Shown one piece after another: positions 18,876 to 27,296 of a DNA stretch of 64,000 nucleotides. Numbering within the stretch: the stretch's first letter is position 1; each line of letters begins with the position of its first letter. Position numbers and translations under genes: made by a program. Under the pieces are notes generated by a model. The model worked only from the letters and a program-made list of their open reading frames with translations, was not told the DNA's origin and ran no database searches. Source of the DNA: an uncultured Aquimarina sp. (GTDB taxonomy: Bacteria > Bacteroidota > Bacteroidia > Flavobacteriales > Flavobacteriaceae); contig CANMDW010000014.1 of assembly GCA_947496705.1 (NCBI GenBank), positions 1 to 64,000 on the forward strand. Direction: 5' to 3'.

Positions 18876-18911
18876 GCGGTACGTCGCCTGTTTTCTAATT
18901 TCATATTTTTG
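18861..18911 (+). promoter_or_regulatory. PPM8: palindrome-promoter module overlapping a stop codon
   Basis: Half-sites GTACCACTT and GAGCGGTAC with centre TTTT (18861-18882), 21-nt spacer, -7 box TATTTTTG at 18904-18911, a perfect match to the TAnnTTTG consensus. The upstream gene's stop codon lies at 18873-18875 inside the palindrome. Confidence 0.85.
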
Positions 18912-18937
18912 ATGGTAATCCATAGAATATTCATGAT

Positions 18938-19564
18938 ATGAACGACTATTGGAAAAATGAGACTAGACATTATCCGGTTAGCCTTAAAATAAAGCATTTT
19001 GAAGCAAGCTGTGCATTAAATAAAGCATCAAGCTCAGTTGAGTTTGGCTTTGGTGGGCTGGTGCAGGAACTCATCAGGATTTCCTACGAAAAAAACCTTT
19101 CCTCAGACACTACTAAAGCCTTTAGTTATTTTTGCTACGAAATTTTTATAAGGTCATTTGATTACCCAAAAGATGATCCATTGCTATTTGATTACAAAGA
19201 AATTCAAGATGCTTTTAGGGAGTTGCAGGAATATAAAATCCATGAAGGCGATGATTATGTTTATGAACCGTATAAATATATTGAAGAATCGACCATTTCT
19301 AAAATAGTCGCCTTACTTGACCTGCATTACTATTGCCCGTATGGAACCCAGGCTACCCTGGGGCAGCATCTCAAACTTGCAGGATTTTCTAAAACCAGAC
19401 AGAAGGCTTTGTTAAAAGAAAAGAAAGTAGTGATACATGGTTCCAACAGCGCGGTGGATTTGAAAACCATCGTGAATGAGCAGGATCAGGTAATGGTCGA
19501 TCAGAAAGGCATTCCCAGATATTGTAAAAACAAAATAGAGGTCGAAAAATGGGAGAGCTGGTAA
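18938..19564 (+). CDS. Hypothetical protein with S4-like C-terminal domain (208 aa), paralog of 17420
   Basis: The first residues MNDYWKN are identical to the 17420 product, and similarity extends along the length, strongest at FGxxxLVxELxxIxYE, LFDYKEIQDAFRELQ and LxxHYYCP. The C-terminal part (LGQHLKLAGFSKTRQKALLKEKKVVIHG then a DQVMVD strand) fits an S4-like fold. It is the first gene after PPM8. Function is unknown; RNA binding is inferred. Confidence 0.8.
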   Translation: MNDYWKNETRHYPVSLKIKHFEASCALNKASSSVEFGFGGLVQELIRISYEKNLSSDTTKAFSYFCYEIFIRSFDYPKDDPLLFDYKEIQDAFRELQEYKIHEGDDYVYEPYKYIEESTISKIVALLDLHYYCPYGTQATLGQHLKLAGFSKTRQKALLKEKKVVIHGSNSAVDLKTIVNEQDQVMVDQKGIPRYCKNKIEVEKWESW

Positions 19565-19662
19565 TATATATTACAATAAAAAACGATGAGTAATACGTGT
19601 GATTTTTTGGGTTATACTTTTCTGATGATGAATATTTTAACAAAGATGTTATAAAAAGACGA

Positions 19663-20352
19663 ATGCGACAATTAGTACCGATACCTGTCATACTAGGTGC
19701 AGTTTTAAATTCTTCTCCAGTATCAGTCGATTGGAAAGGTTTGGAGCCATACGATGTAATAGGAGATCTCAACAAACAATATCTTAATGATTTCAAAGAA
19801 ATCAATAGCATTGCGGCTCTTGCATATATCATCTGCTGTTCTGAGTGGTTGTATTACTTTCTGCACGATCATTTTAAACCAGAAGAGGCTACCAATTTTG
19901 AGCAGTTTATAATTGCGAGCTGGGTATGGGTATGCGACCTGCCACGAAAACTTCCGCCGTACTATGATTTAACCGTTGTAGAGGTGTCGCAAAACAGACC
20001 AGCAAATATTGTTGCCGTAGAATTTGCAATTAACTCGATTTGGGAAGGAATTATGTGTATACCAGATGAAGAAACTAATATTGAAGCTTGTGTGGTCACG
20101 CAAATGTGCGACTATGTTTTACCAAGTGATTGTGGATTCAAGCAATGGCGAGAAGAAATTCTCCAGAGGCTAAGAAAGAAATTTGTATCTGGTGAACAGC
20201 AGTCTGATCTTGTAAAAGTTTCCCGTCGGTTTTTTAATACAGATATCAATGTAGATGATGTAGATCATGAAGCAGATTGCATATCCTTACTTAGCGATGG
20301 AAATAGTAAAGAAAATCCCTATCTTCCTTTGACCAAACCAGATCCGGATTAA
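19663..20352 (+). CDS. Hypothetical protein (229 aa)
   Basis: The family is not recognised. The N-terminus has a short hydrophobic stretch (LVPIPVILGAVLNSS) too polar for a clear signal peptide. A Trp/Cys-rich central segment follows (IICCSEWLYYFLHDHF, FIIASWVWVCDLP). The C-terminus is acidic and disordered. It is 98 nt after the 18938 gene and has a possible weak promoter (TACTTTTC near 19617-19624) without a palindrome. The size and neighbours fit an immunity-type protein. Confidence 0.7.
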   Translation: MRQLVPIPVILGAVLNSSPVSVDWKGLEPYDVIGDLNKQYLNDFKEINSIAALAYIICCSEWLYYFLHDHFKPEEATNFEQFIIASWVWVCDLPRKLPPYYDLTVVEVSQNRPANIVAVEFAINSIWEGIMCIPDEETNIEACVVTQMCDYVLPSDCGFKQWREEILQRLRKKFVSGEQQSDLVKVSRRFFNTDINVDDVDHEADCISLLSDGNSKENPYLPLTKPDPD

Positions 20353-20379
20353 GTAAAGAAGGGCTGTTTATCAAGGCTA

Positions 20380-20430
20380 AATATGCTTAATGCAGCAAAG
20401 TGAAATAAAGGAAATGAGGCCGTAGTTTTA
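20380..20430 (+). promoter_or_regulatory. PPM9: decayed palindrome-promoter module
   Basis: The 22-mer at 20380-20401 has lost the outer arms (AATATGCTT and CAGCAAAGT), but its core GCTTAAT plus AGC matches PPM10. The following GAAAT, the exact 21-nt spacer and the -7 box TAGTTTTA (20423-20430) are kept. The start codon is 21 nt later. Confidence 0.55.
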
Positions 20431-20451
20431 TTATAAAGTTGTCTGTAAAAA

Positions 20452-20841
20452 ATGAGTGCAACATATGTAGAAATAGAATTGATGATATCTTTCAACGAAT
20501 TGAATTTTCCCGATTATTTCAGTGATCCTGAATCGCCGGGTGATCCCTTCGAAATAGGAATGTTGTGTTTATATTTGGATATCGATATGGACTTTGCCGG
20601 AGTGGACGAAGTATATGAAAACACCTATGAGGATTCTGGAGAGACCTTGGTGTTTTATTCAAATACCTCCCGGGAAGTATTCATATATCTGGACTTATTT
20701 AGGGACAAGCACGATCAACTGAATATGGTAACCCTGGGAGTACGCGCAAAGATAGAAAACAATAGTAAGGTCAAAAATATCATAGAAAATCTGTATTACA
20801 GATCTTCTACCGTATGTAATTATAAGATCAGATTTGTATGA
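20452..20841 (+). CDS. Small acidic hypothetical protein (129 aa)
   Basis: The product is strongly acidic in its first half (PDYFSDPESPGDPFEIG, DIDMDFAGVDEVYENTYEDSGE) and beta-rich by eye. It has no signal peptide and no recognised family. Acidic surfaces of this kind are common in immunity proteins that cap basic nuclease toxins, which is only suggestive here. It stands alone behind the decayed PPM9. Confidence 0.75.
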   Translation: MSATYVEIELMISFNELNFPDYFSDPESPGDPFEIGMLCLYLDIDMDFAGVDEVYENTYEDSGETLVFYSNTSREVFIYLDLFRDKHDQLNMVTLGVRAKIENNSKVKNIIENLYYRSSTVCNYKIRFV

Positions 20842-20916
20842 TCAAGAATCCTTGTAACAAAATAAGAAATTTCAGCCCCGATCATAAAGCAAAATGAAGT
20901 GTTAACCTACAAGAAT

Positions 20917-20967
20917 ATACCGCTTAATTAAGCGGGTCGAAATGCATAAAATAAAGGACTATTTTTA
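20917..20967 (+). promoter_or_regulatory. PPM10: palindrome-promoter module
   Basis: Half-sites ATACCGCTT and AAGCGGGTC around AATT (20917-20938). The inner core ACCGCTT/AAGCGGGT is nearly perfect. A 21-nt spacer beginning GAAA leads to the -7 box TATTTTTA at 20960-20967. Confidence 0.85.
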
Positions 20968-20990
20968 TTCTGAAGTTATAAAGCATTGTA

Positions 20991-21545
20991 ATGCAAAAAG
21001 CCTGGGAAGAAATTATAAGATATTGGAAAAACTTTGAACGGGTTTCATTCGATAGCTTAAATGCTGGTGCCAGCCCGGAAGAACTGTTGATTTTGGAAAG
21101 TTATATCGGTCAGACCCTATCTACAAAATTCAAAGATTTTTATGAAATCCATAACGGTTGGGGTGAGTTTATCATCTTGCCTCATCCCAGTAAACTTCTT
21201 TCAACTGAAGAAATTTTAGAGCGATGGAGCAGCTTGAATAGTATATATAATAATGAATTATATGATGAAGAGCTAAATGACTACCAACCGAATTTTGGCT
21301 CTGATGAAGTAAAAAAAGAGAGATGGAACCCGGGTTGGATCCCATATACACAATGCAGCCGGGGGCGTGATTTTTACTGTCTCGATTTTGATCCAACTAG
21401 CGCGGGCGAGAAAGGACAGGTTATGTTTTATTCCATTGATGTCGGTGAAAGACTATTTGTTGCAGGGTCTTTTGAGCAGTGGATTGATGACTATATAGAC
21501 ACCCTTTCAAAAGGGTTATGTCCCAGGAGATGGCAGCATATATAA
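20991..21545 (+). CDS. SMI1/KNR4 (SUKH) family immunity-type protein (184 aa)
   Basis: The SUKH pattern covers residues 15-165: LNAGASPEELLILESYIGQTL, then FKDFYEIHNGWG, a W-P-x-W..PY segment (WNPGWIPYTQCSRG) and YCLDFDPTSAGEKGQVMFY, ending in FEQWIDDYIDTL. SUKH proteins are the largest known superfamily of immunity proteins for polymorphic toxins, especially nucleases. It is the first gene after PPM10. This is one of the clearest anchors for calling the island a poly-immunity locus. Confidence 0.92.
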   Translation: MQKAWEEIIRYWKNFERVSFDSLNAGASPEELLILESYIGQTLSTKFKDFYEIHNGWGEFIILPHPSKLLSTEEILERWSSLNSIYNNELYDEELNDYQPNFGSDEVKKERWNPGWIPYTQCSRGRDFYCLDFDPTSAGEKGQVMFYSIDVGERLFVAGSFEQWIDDYIDTLSKGLCPRRWQHI

Positions 21546-21652
21546 ATCCCCTCTCCTAAATCCTCTCCCCAAAGGCCTGCCTGCCGGCTAGGCAGGGGAA
21601 AGGACTTTTCCCTGGACAGAAAGCCCTTCCTTTGGAGGGGTTTGGGGAGGAT
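21546..21652. repeat. Imperfect inverted repeat element with nested hairpin
   Basis: The left arm contains CCTCTCCCCAAAGG (21562-21575). The right arm contains CCTTTGGAGGGGTTTGG (21628-21644) and continues to GGGGAGGAT. The two arms pair imperfectly. A nested palindrome CCTGCC..GGCAGG lies at 21576-21596. The GC-rich composition is unlike its surroundings, as in intergenic repeats of Bacteroidota genomes. It may act as a terminator after the SUKH gene. Confidence 0.65.
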
Positions 21653-21727
21653 AAATTGTAACTGTCTTTTGATGGGACATAGCCTTCAAAAGAAGGAAAA
21701 CATTAAAAATTACACAGAACTTTTATT

Positions 21728-22288
21728 TTGAAATCAACAATAATTTTTAGCCACATGGGATGGACTCAACAAGGATATAACGCACAGGGATTTAACCCTT
21801 CACTGGGGATCAAATCAGACTATTGGTATGTAGAATGTAATGGAGAGGAAAGTGATGAAATTGAAGAATATCACGAACTACGAGTTGATGTAAAATGGAC
21901 AGATAAAATTAAAATAGTATACGGGATGTCTTCTCGGGAGTATTTCAGAGGCTATGTTTTAACCAATGATATACAATTAGTTAAATCTTTACTTAATACG
22001 TTTAATAAGTTCTTGGTGTATGAAAGAAAATACGGAGGAGAGAAGGAATTTAATGTTGAGGAGTTAACAATACTTCAATTCCTTGGAATAGCGCTTTTTT
22101 TTGAAACCAATGCAAAAGTATTTCCTGATGATACAATAATCTCTATGGATGAAATAACAGAAGATCTATTGGATGAATTGATTTTTGGCATCAGACATGG
22201 TTTTATGGATGCCTATGGAAAATCCCGTGATGAAATCGCAAAAGACTTAAGAAAAGAAATAAGGTTACTTAAAAATATAAAACAATAA
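21728..22288 (+). CDS. Hypothetical protein (177-186 aa); an internally deleted copy lies at 9129
   Basis: The start is either TTG at 21728 or ATG at 21755. The TTTTATTTTGAAATCAACA leader is conserved in the relic at 9129, so the TTG start is possible. The sequence is acidic and mixed alpha/beta (DYWYVECNGEESDEIEEY, RVDVKWTDKIKIVYG, RHGFMDAYGKSRDEIAKDL). The family is not recognised. It is the first gene of a three-gene block (21728, 22315, 22705) that was duplicated to 9.1-10.7 kb. Confidence 0.75.
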   Translation: MKSTIIFSHMGWTQQGYNAQGFNPSLGIKSDYWYVECNGEESDEIEEYHELRVDVKWTDKIKIVYGMSSREYFRGYVLTNDIQLVKSLLNTFNKFLVYERKYGGEKEFNVEELTILQFLGIALFFETNAKVFPDDTIISMDEITEDLLDELIFGIRHGFMDAYGKSRDEIAKDLRKEIRLLKNIKQ

Positions 22289-22314
22289 AACATACATAGT
22301 TTCAAATCAAACAA

Positions 22315-22665
22315 ATGAATTCACTCAAAGAAAAAGTATCCGCTTACTTAAAAAGGCTAACAACCTTTAAAAAACAGCTTGATAGCCAGTTTGAGGCAGT
22401 AGAAATAATAGGGAATGATATTGGAGCTTTTATCTATATAAAACATCAAAACAGAGCTGTTGAGCTTTCCGAATTGAGAAATAGAGAGATTTGGATTGAA
22501 TTTTGGGAAGAGCAGAGTGAAGATGATCACTATCAGGACTGTCACACTCCGGTAGCAGAAATCACGCTCAAAAAATATGATGATGCCTCCAAAATTTTAA
22601 AAGATTGGTTGATCAAAAGATCGGATTTAAAAGGATACATCACAGTTGAATGGAATAAAGAATAA
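22315..22665 (+). CDS. Small hypothetical protein (116 aa), paralog of 9262
   Basis: It aligns with the 107-aa product at 9262 from the first residues (MNSLKEKVSAYLKRLTTFKKQL) to the tail (KILKDWLIKRSDLKGY). It carries an extra acidic insert (EEQSEDDHYQD) in the middle. It is soluble with no known family. It is followed 39 nt later by the 22705 gene, as in the other copy of the block. Confidence 0.8.
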   Translation: MNSLKEKVSAYLKRLTTFKKQLDSQFEAVEIIGNDIGAFIYIKHQNRAVELSELRNREIWIEFWEEQSEDDHYQDCHTPVAEITLKKYDDASKILKDWLIKRSDLKGYITVEWNKE

Positions 22666-22704
22666 GCAATAATAAGTATAAATATAGAATCAAAAAATCG
22701 TAAT

Positions 22705-23772
22705 GTGAAAAGTAAGCAAAGCAAAATAATTATTGATGATGAATATTATAATCCGGCACCTTTTGCCTATGGCGAGGATTTTAAGAAGGGTGATATCGAT
22801 GTTAGTAAGGTTTCGTCATTGCTGCTGGCCACAGGAGTAGTCCAATTTCTACTTAGCGGTACAGACCAGCAGAAAAAGGAGGAAGTATGCAAACAACTCA
22901 AGATATCGGTAGATGGTTTTGTGACCGACAGGCTTTGTATATATGTGGAAGATCAAATAGGGCTTATGCCCTTAACAGATTATTTAAAAAAGAAGGAAAT
23001 TAAGCTTAATCACCCGTTTTATCTCTCAGAATACTTCAGCTATGTGAGCTTAAATACTGCCGAAGCTTTTGAATTTGATCCGTCAGAGTGCTATAAAAAA
23101 GTGATCTCTTATTACAATGGAATACCAGGTTGGCCTGATCATGAATACATCAAAAAAGAATATATGAATTTTCCTTCCTGGGAGCAAAATGACCTATGCC
23201 ATACCTTTATTGATTATTTTACGACCCATAGGATTGAACCTGATATACAAAAGAAACAAAGAGCCTATGATTGGTTGATGTCTAATAGAAAGTATAAACG
23301 GCTTCTTGTGTTGGGAGAGGTCTTTCCCACAACCCCAAATTCTGTAATGGTATATGACAAAAGTATGCGCTCTAGAGAATATCAACGCAAATATGATACT
23401 CCCGAAAAAGTAGAGAAAAAACTAAATACCTTACTGGAAGGCATGATAAAGCTGGTAGAATCTGCAACCTTACTTATGGGGCATGAACCTTATTTTGGAG
23501 ACTATGATCTTGAAGCATTAAAGGATGTTTATAATCGTTGTGAAGGACATAAATATGCCGCATATAACCCAATTTTTGAAAAATTATCTTTTGGAGAAAC
23601 CCAACTTGATCATGTTATATTTTTAGAAGAATGCCGGCGTTTGGCAGATTTCCATTTTTATAGTGATACTTTTCCTGAACCGGATACAATATACGATCAT
23701 TTCTCAGGAATGGTAAGTAAAGTATTTGAACAGATACGGGACATTACCGATCAGGCATTAAAAAGATGGTGA
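22705..23772 (+). CDS. Hypothetical protein (355 aa), paralog of 9614
   Basis: The start is GTG at 22705, as in the paralog. Both proteins are 355 residues and collinear, with best conservation in PAPFxxGxDF, SLNTAEAFEFDPSECY, WEQNDLCHTFIDYF and KYKRLLVLGE. No enzymatic motif is apparent. It is soluble and helical by eye. It forms a stable gene pair with the small upstream gene in both copies of the block. Confidence 0.8.
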   Translation: MKSKQSKIIIDDEYYNPAPFAYGEDFKKGDIDVSKVSSLLLATGVVQFLLSGTDQQKKEEVCKQLKISVDGFVTDRLCIYVEDQIGLMPLTDYLKKKEIKLNHPFYLSEYFSYVSLNTAEAFEFDPSECYKKVISYYNGIPGWPDHEYIKKEYMNFPSWEQNDLCHTFIDYFTTHRIEPDIQKKQRAYDWLMSNRKYKRLLVLGEVFPTTPNSVMVYDKSMRSREYQRKYDTPEKVEKKLNTLLEGMIKLVESATLLMGHEPYFGDYDLEALKDVYNRCEGHKYAAYNPIFEKLSFGETQLDHVIFLEECRRLADFHFYSDTFPEPDTIYDHFSGMVSKVFEQIRDITDQALKRW

Positions 23773-23802
23773 TACACCAGAAAATATAGTATAAAGAGGA
23801 AA

Positions 23803-23853
23803 ATACCTCTGTCATAAACGGAACGAATTATCAAATGGCAGCCTGTATTTTAC
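23803..23853 (+). promoter_or_regulatory. PPM11: palindrome-promoter module
   Basis: Half-sites ATACCTCTG and AAACGGAAC (23803-23824), 21-nt spacer beginning GAAT, -7 box TATTTTAC at 23846-23853. The start codon is 22 nt later. Confidence 0.8.
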
Positions 23854-23875
23854 ACTCTTACATTAAAATACCGGT

Positions 23876-26014
23876 ATGAAACTAGTACAATTTCTAAAAG
23901 AAAAAAATAGTAAGTATGTAGAGGGCACAACCGGTTTAATGGTAGAAGGCGATCTTGATTTGAAACATACTCAAATCAAACAGTTACCGAAGGGACTGCT
24001 TGTTGAAGGAGATCTTGAGTTAGGTTTTACCGTGATACAGGAATTGCCGGAAGGATTGATAGTGAAAGGGAGTCTCTTTTTGGAAGATGTCCCAATAAAA
24101 AAACTTCCTAAACGATTTCAGCTGGGAGGAAGCTTGATATTAACCGGTACACTTATCGAATCTTTACCCGAAGGGCTTACCATTAAAGGTGATCTTTCTG
24201 TAAACGAAACCCCGATAACAACCTTACCGGAAAACTTAACCGTAGAAGGAGAATTGGATTTAGACTATACCGCTATTAAAAAGCTACCCAAAAAGTTAAC
24301 CGTTACAGGAGGTCTTACCTTGATGGATACCTTAATAGAAGAATTACCAGAAAGATTACAGGTGAATGGTAATCTTGACATATCGGGGACTCCTATCAAA
24401 TCACTACCGAAAGATCTATTTGTTGGAGGAAATCTTTATGCTGAAGGAACTCTTATCAAATCCTTACCCGAAGGGCTTATAGTCAATGGCGAATTGAATT
24501 TAAGTAATACTCAAATCAAACACTTACCCCATGGATTTGTTGTTAAGGGGAATCTTAATCTGGCAGGGTCTCCCATTGAGTCATTGCCCGAGACCCTAAT
24601 TGTTGAAGGAGGGCTTAACCTGAGTGGTACTTCGATAAAAAAAATACCCAAAGGGTTAAAAGTTGGAACCTATCTGAGTCTATCTAACACCCTTATTGAA
24701 TCTTTACCAAAAGGCCTGATTATTGAAGGTTCCCTTTACCTGGATGATACAGCTATCCAGAAATGGCCCCAAGGGGTGATTGTGAAAGGTGACAAGTACT
24801 TAAGAAATACTCAGATCAAGACACTTCCAGAACAGTTTATAGTACAAGGAGGACTTTATTTAGATGGAACTCCTATAAAAAATCTACCACAAGGATTAAA
24901 GGTTGGGGGTAATCTTAGTGTAACCAATACACCTATTGAATGCTTGCCCGAAGGGTTAACTCTTGGCGGTAATCTTGAATTAGGCAACACCAAAATCAAA
25001 TCCTTACCTAATAGGTTAACCGTGGGAGGTAACCTTAATTTGGCTGAAACGCCCATTGAATTAATACCTCGGGATTTGGTAGTGAAAGGTCATCTTAATT
25101 TGAGAAAGACAGGCATTAAATCCTTACCGGAAGGATTTACTGTGCAAGGTGATCTCAACTTATTTGGAACACCTATCGAACAATTACCGGAAGGATTTAC
25201 AGTTGGCGGCAGTCTTAATCTTTTGAAAGCAGATATCACATCATTACCTGAACATTTGAAAATAGGAGGCGGTCTTAATGTATCTAAAACACAAATTAAA
25301 TCCTTGCCAGCAGGATTAATGATTGGTGGTGGGATCCTTGATCTGAGTGGTACACTTCTCGAGGAATTACCGAAAAATATGGCACAAATTAGCTATAGTC
25401 TTGATATAAGTAATACCCCAATCCGATCCTTGCCAGAAGGATTAAAAACCGAAGGTGATCTTAACATAAGTAATACCAGGATAGCATCCTTACCTGAAGG
25501 ATTAAAGGTAAAAGGAGCTCTTAAAATATACGGTACAGCTGTCAAACATTTACCTGAGAACCTATCGGTCGGAAGTCTTTATCTGAGTGAGAGTACTATC
25601 GAATCTCTGCCAGAAAAATTAAAAGCATTAAAAAACCTGGGATTGTACAATACCAGAATAAGATCTTTACCAACAGGATTAAAAATAGAAGGGTATCTTC
25701 AGTTAAGAAAGAATATTTTTATGGAATCACTTCCGGAGGGCTTGACAATAGGAGGTTCTCTATATCTGGATAATGATACACCGATCAAATCCTTGCCAAC
25801 AGGATTAGAAATAGGATGGAATCTTGATTTGAGTAATACATTGGTTACATCCTTACCCAAAGGACTGAAAGTTGGTCATGATCTTAATTTGTGCAATACC
25901 ACTATTAATTCATTACCAGAAGGATTGATGGTCAAAGGTAACCTGAATCTAAGACACACCTCCATCAAAGAATTACCAGAAGGTATAACAGTAAGAGGAG
26001 AAGTTTATTTTTAA
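23876..26014 (+). CDS. Large leucine-rich solenoid protein, LPxGLxVxGxLxL type (712 aa)
   Basis: This is the largest of three solenoid proteins built from repeats of about 20-21 residues (IKSLPEGLxVxGDLxLxxTP), about 33 in a row with hardly any non-repeat sequence. The N-terminal cap MKLVQFLKEKNSKYVEGTTGLMV matches those at 6857 and 7907. The last repeats (IKELPEGITVRGEVYF) also end like the other two. It is cytosolic with no signal peptide. The repeats differ in codons, so the array is not of very recent origin. Confidence 0.88.
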   Translation: MKLVQFLKEKNSKYVEGTTGLMVEGDLDLKHTQIKQLPKGLLVEGDLELGFTVIQELPEGLIVKGSLFLEDVPIKKLPKRFQLGGSLILTGTLIESLPEGLTIKGDLSVNETPITTLPENLTVEGELDLDYTAIKKLPKKLTVTGGLTLMDTLIEELPERLQVNGNLDISGTPIKSLPKDLFVGGNLYAEGTLIKSLPEGLIVNGELNLSNTQIKHLPHGFVVKGNLNLAGSPIESLPETLIVEGGLNLSGTSIKKIPKGLKVGTYLSLSNTLIESLPKGLIIEGSLYLDDTAIQKWPQGVIVKGDKYLRNTQIKTLPEQFIVQGGLYLDGTPIKNLPQGLKVGGNLSVTNTPIECLPEGLTLGGNLELGNTKIKSLPNRLTVGGNLNLAETPIELIPRDLVVKGHLNLRKTGIKSLPEGFTVQGDLNLFGTPIEQLPEGFTVGGSLNLLKADITSLPEHLKIGGGLNVSKTQIKSLPAGLMIGGGILDLSGTLLEELPKNMAQISYSLDISNTPIRSLPEGLKTEGDLNISNTRIASLPEGLKVKGALKIYGTAVKHLPENLSVGSLYLSESTIESLPEKLKALKNLGLYNTRIRSLPTGLKIEGYLQLRKNIFMESLPEGLTIGGSLYLDNDTPIKSLPTGLEIGWNLDLSNTLVTSLPKGLKVGHDLNLCNTTINSLPEGLMVKGNLNLRHTSIKELPEGITVRGEVYF

Positions 26015-26045
26015 AAAAAAGAAGTGGCGAGAAGAGTCAAAATAA

Positions 26046-26096
26046 GTATCCCTCCATCAAACGGTACGATCTGTTGTAAAGTTATTCTTATCTTAG
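26046..26096 (+). promoter_or_regulatory. PPM12: palindrome-promoter module
   Basis: Half-sites GTATCCCTC and AAACGGTAC with centre CATC (26046-26067), 21-nt spacer, -7 box TATCTTAG at 26089-26096. It heads a tight four-gene operon. Confidence 0.85.
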
Positions 26097-26131
26097 TTCA
26101 AACTATTTAATTATCTAAAATTTTTCAAAAA

Positions 26132-26860
26132 ATGAAGAATCACGTAAGTGCCATTTTGATCAGTGTAACTGTCATTATTTCGGTATTAATACTGGCAAAT
26201 ACTTATAAAAACCGAAATCGGACCAACGATATCATTCATGTTACGGGTTTAGGAAAACAGGATTTTACCTCAGACCTGATTGTTTGGAGCGGATCCTTTG
26301 TTCGTAAGAACATGACCTTGAAGACAGCATACGACGAACTCAAAAAAGACCAGGAAGAGATAAAACAATATCTGGTCGACAAGGGGGTGGCTCCCGGCGA
26401 AATTGTTTTTACCGCAGTAGTAATCGACAAACAATATGAGTACAGCTATGATCAATCCGGAAAACAAAGTCAGACATTTTCCGGTTATCAGCTTACCCAG
26501 ATCGTTACTATAGAATCCAAAGAAGTCGATAAGATCGAAAAGGTCTCCCGACTCGTTACAGAGCTCATCAATCAGGGAGTAGAATTTTATTCCAGTCCGC
26601 CACAGTATTATTATACCGGGTTGGCCGAGCTCAAAGTGGAAATGATAGCTTCGGCTACCGAAGATGCCAGATTGCGGGCCGAAAAAATTGCAGAAAATTC
26701 TGGAGCTGCAATCGGCAAGTTGCGTTTTGCCCGTATGGGGATCTTTCAAATTATTGCACAAAATTCCAATGAAGGATATAGCTGGGGAGGTACCTTCAAT
26801 ACTTCTTCCAAAATGAAGACTGCTACCATCACAATGAAACTTCAGTTTGGGATTCAATGA
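26132..26860 (+). CDS. SIMPL domain (DUF541) membrane-anchored periplasmic protein
   Basis: The 242-residue product begins with an uncleaved-looking membrane segment (ISVTVIISVLILANTY). It continues with the SIMPL pattern: VTGLGKQDFTSDLIVWSGSF, a YDELKKDQEEIKQYLVDKGV helix, QTFSGYQLTQIVTI, and ATEDARLRAEKIAENSGAAIGKL. SIMPL proteins are periplasmic or outer-membrane proteins of poorly known function linked to envelope stress. A cytosolic-immunity role is unlikely, so this is an envelope member of the regulon. Confidence 0.9.
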   Translation: MKNHVSAILISVTVIISVLILANTYKNRNRTNDIIHVTGLGKQDFTSDLIVWSGSFVRKNMTLKTAYDELKKDQEEIKQYLVDKGVAPGEIVFTAVVIDKQYEYSYDQSGKQSQTFSGYQLTQIVTIESKEVDKIEKVSRLVTELINQGVEFYSSPPQYYYTGLAELKVEMIASATEDARLRAEKIAENSGAAIGKLRFARMGIFQIIAQNSNEGYSWGGTFNTSSKMKTATITMKLQFGIQ

Positions 26861-27285
26861 GAAAATGGCTGGCTGTTTTTGTAATGATATGTACTCAATA
26901 TAGTTACACACAACAGCATGAGATATATACACCTTCAGCATCTAGAAAAAATAAAATGACTATAAAATTTATCGGAGAATATTATAGCGGTAAAACAATA
27001 CATCAACTCCTTCCTAATAAAATGACTCGTTGGAGGAAGGTAAATGGTTTTGTGATCACAAAAATGCTGACAGAAAGCATGGCTTTCGAAGAAATTGAGA
27101 TAGATAGCACTGTCATAAATGTTAAAAATACTGTAAAAGGGCAATCCCTGATCGATGGGAAACTGTATGAAGTAACATTGCGATTACATAAAGAACACCT
27201 TAAGATAATTGATATGCCAAATACTGAAGGGATCAAACCACTACAGGTTACTGCCGAAGAAATTATAAAGATTACGCCCTTATAA
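26857..27285 (+). CDS. Secreted hypothetical protein (142 aa)
   Basis: The ATG overlaps the stop of the SIMPL gene (ATGA), so the two are translationally coupled. A signal peptide is visible (RKWLAVFVMICTQYSYTQQ). The mature part is small, basic and beta-rich (KMTIKFIGEYYSGKTIHQLL, VKNTVKGQSLIDGKLYEVTLRL). No family is recognised. Coupling to a SIMPL protein suggests a periplasmic partner. Confidence 0.8.
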   Translation: MRKWLAVFVMICTQYSYTQQHEIYTPSASRKNKMTIKFIGEYYSGKTIHQLLPNKMTRWRKVNGFVITKMLTESMAFEEIEIDSTVINVKNTVKGQSLIDGKLYEVTLRLHKEHLKIIDMPNTEGIKPLQVTAEEIIKITPL

Positions 27286-27296
27286 AATCAAAAATA

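Noticed and set aside
26270..26941. A 223-codon minus-strand open frame opposite the SIMPL gene
   Set aside because: The plus-strand SIMPL and secreted-protein genes are clearly real, and the antisense translation has no recognisable features.
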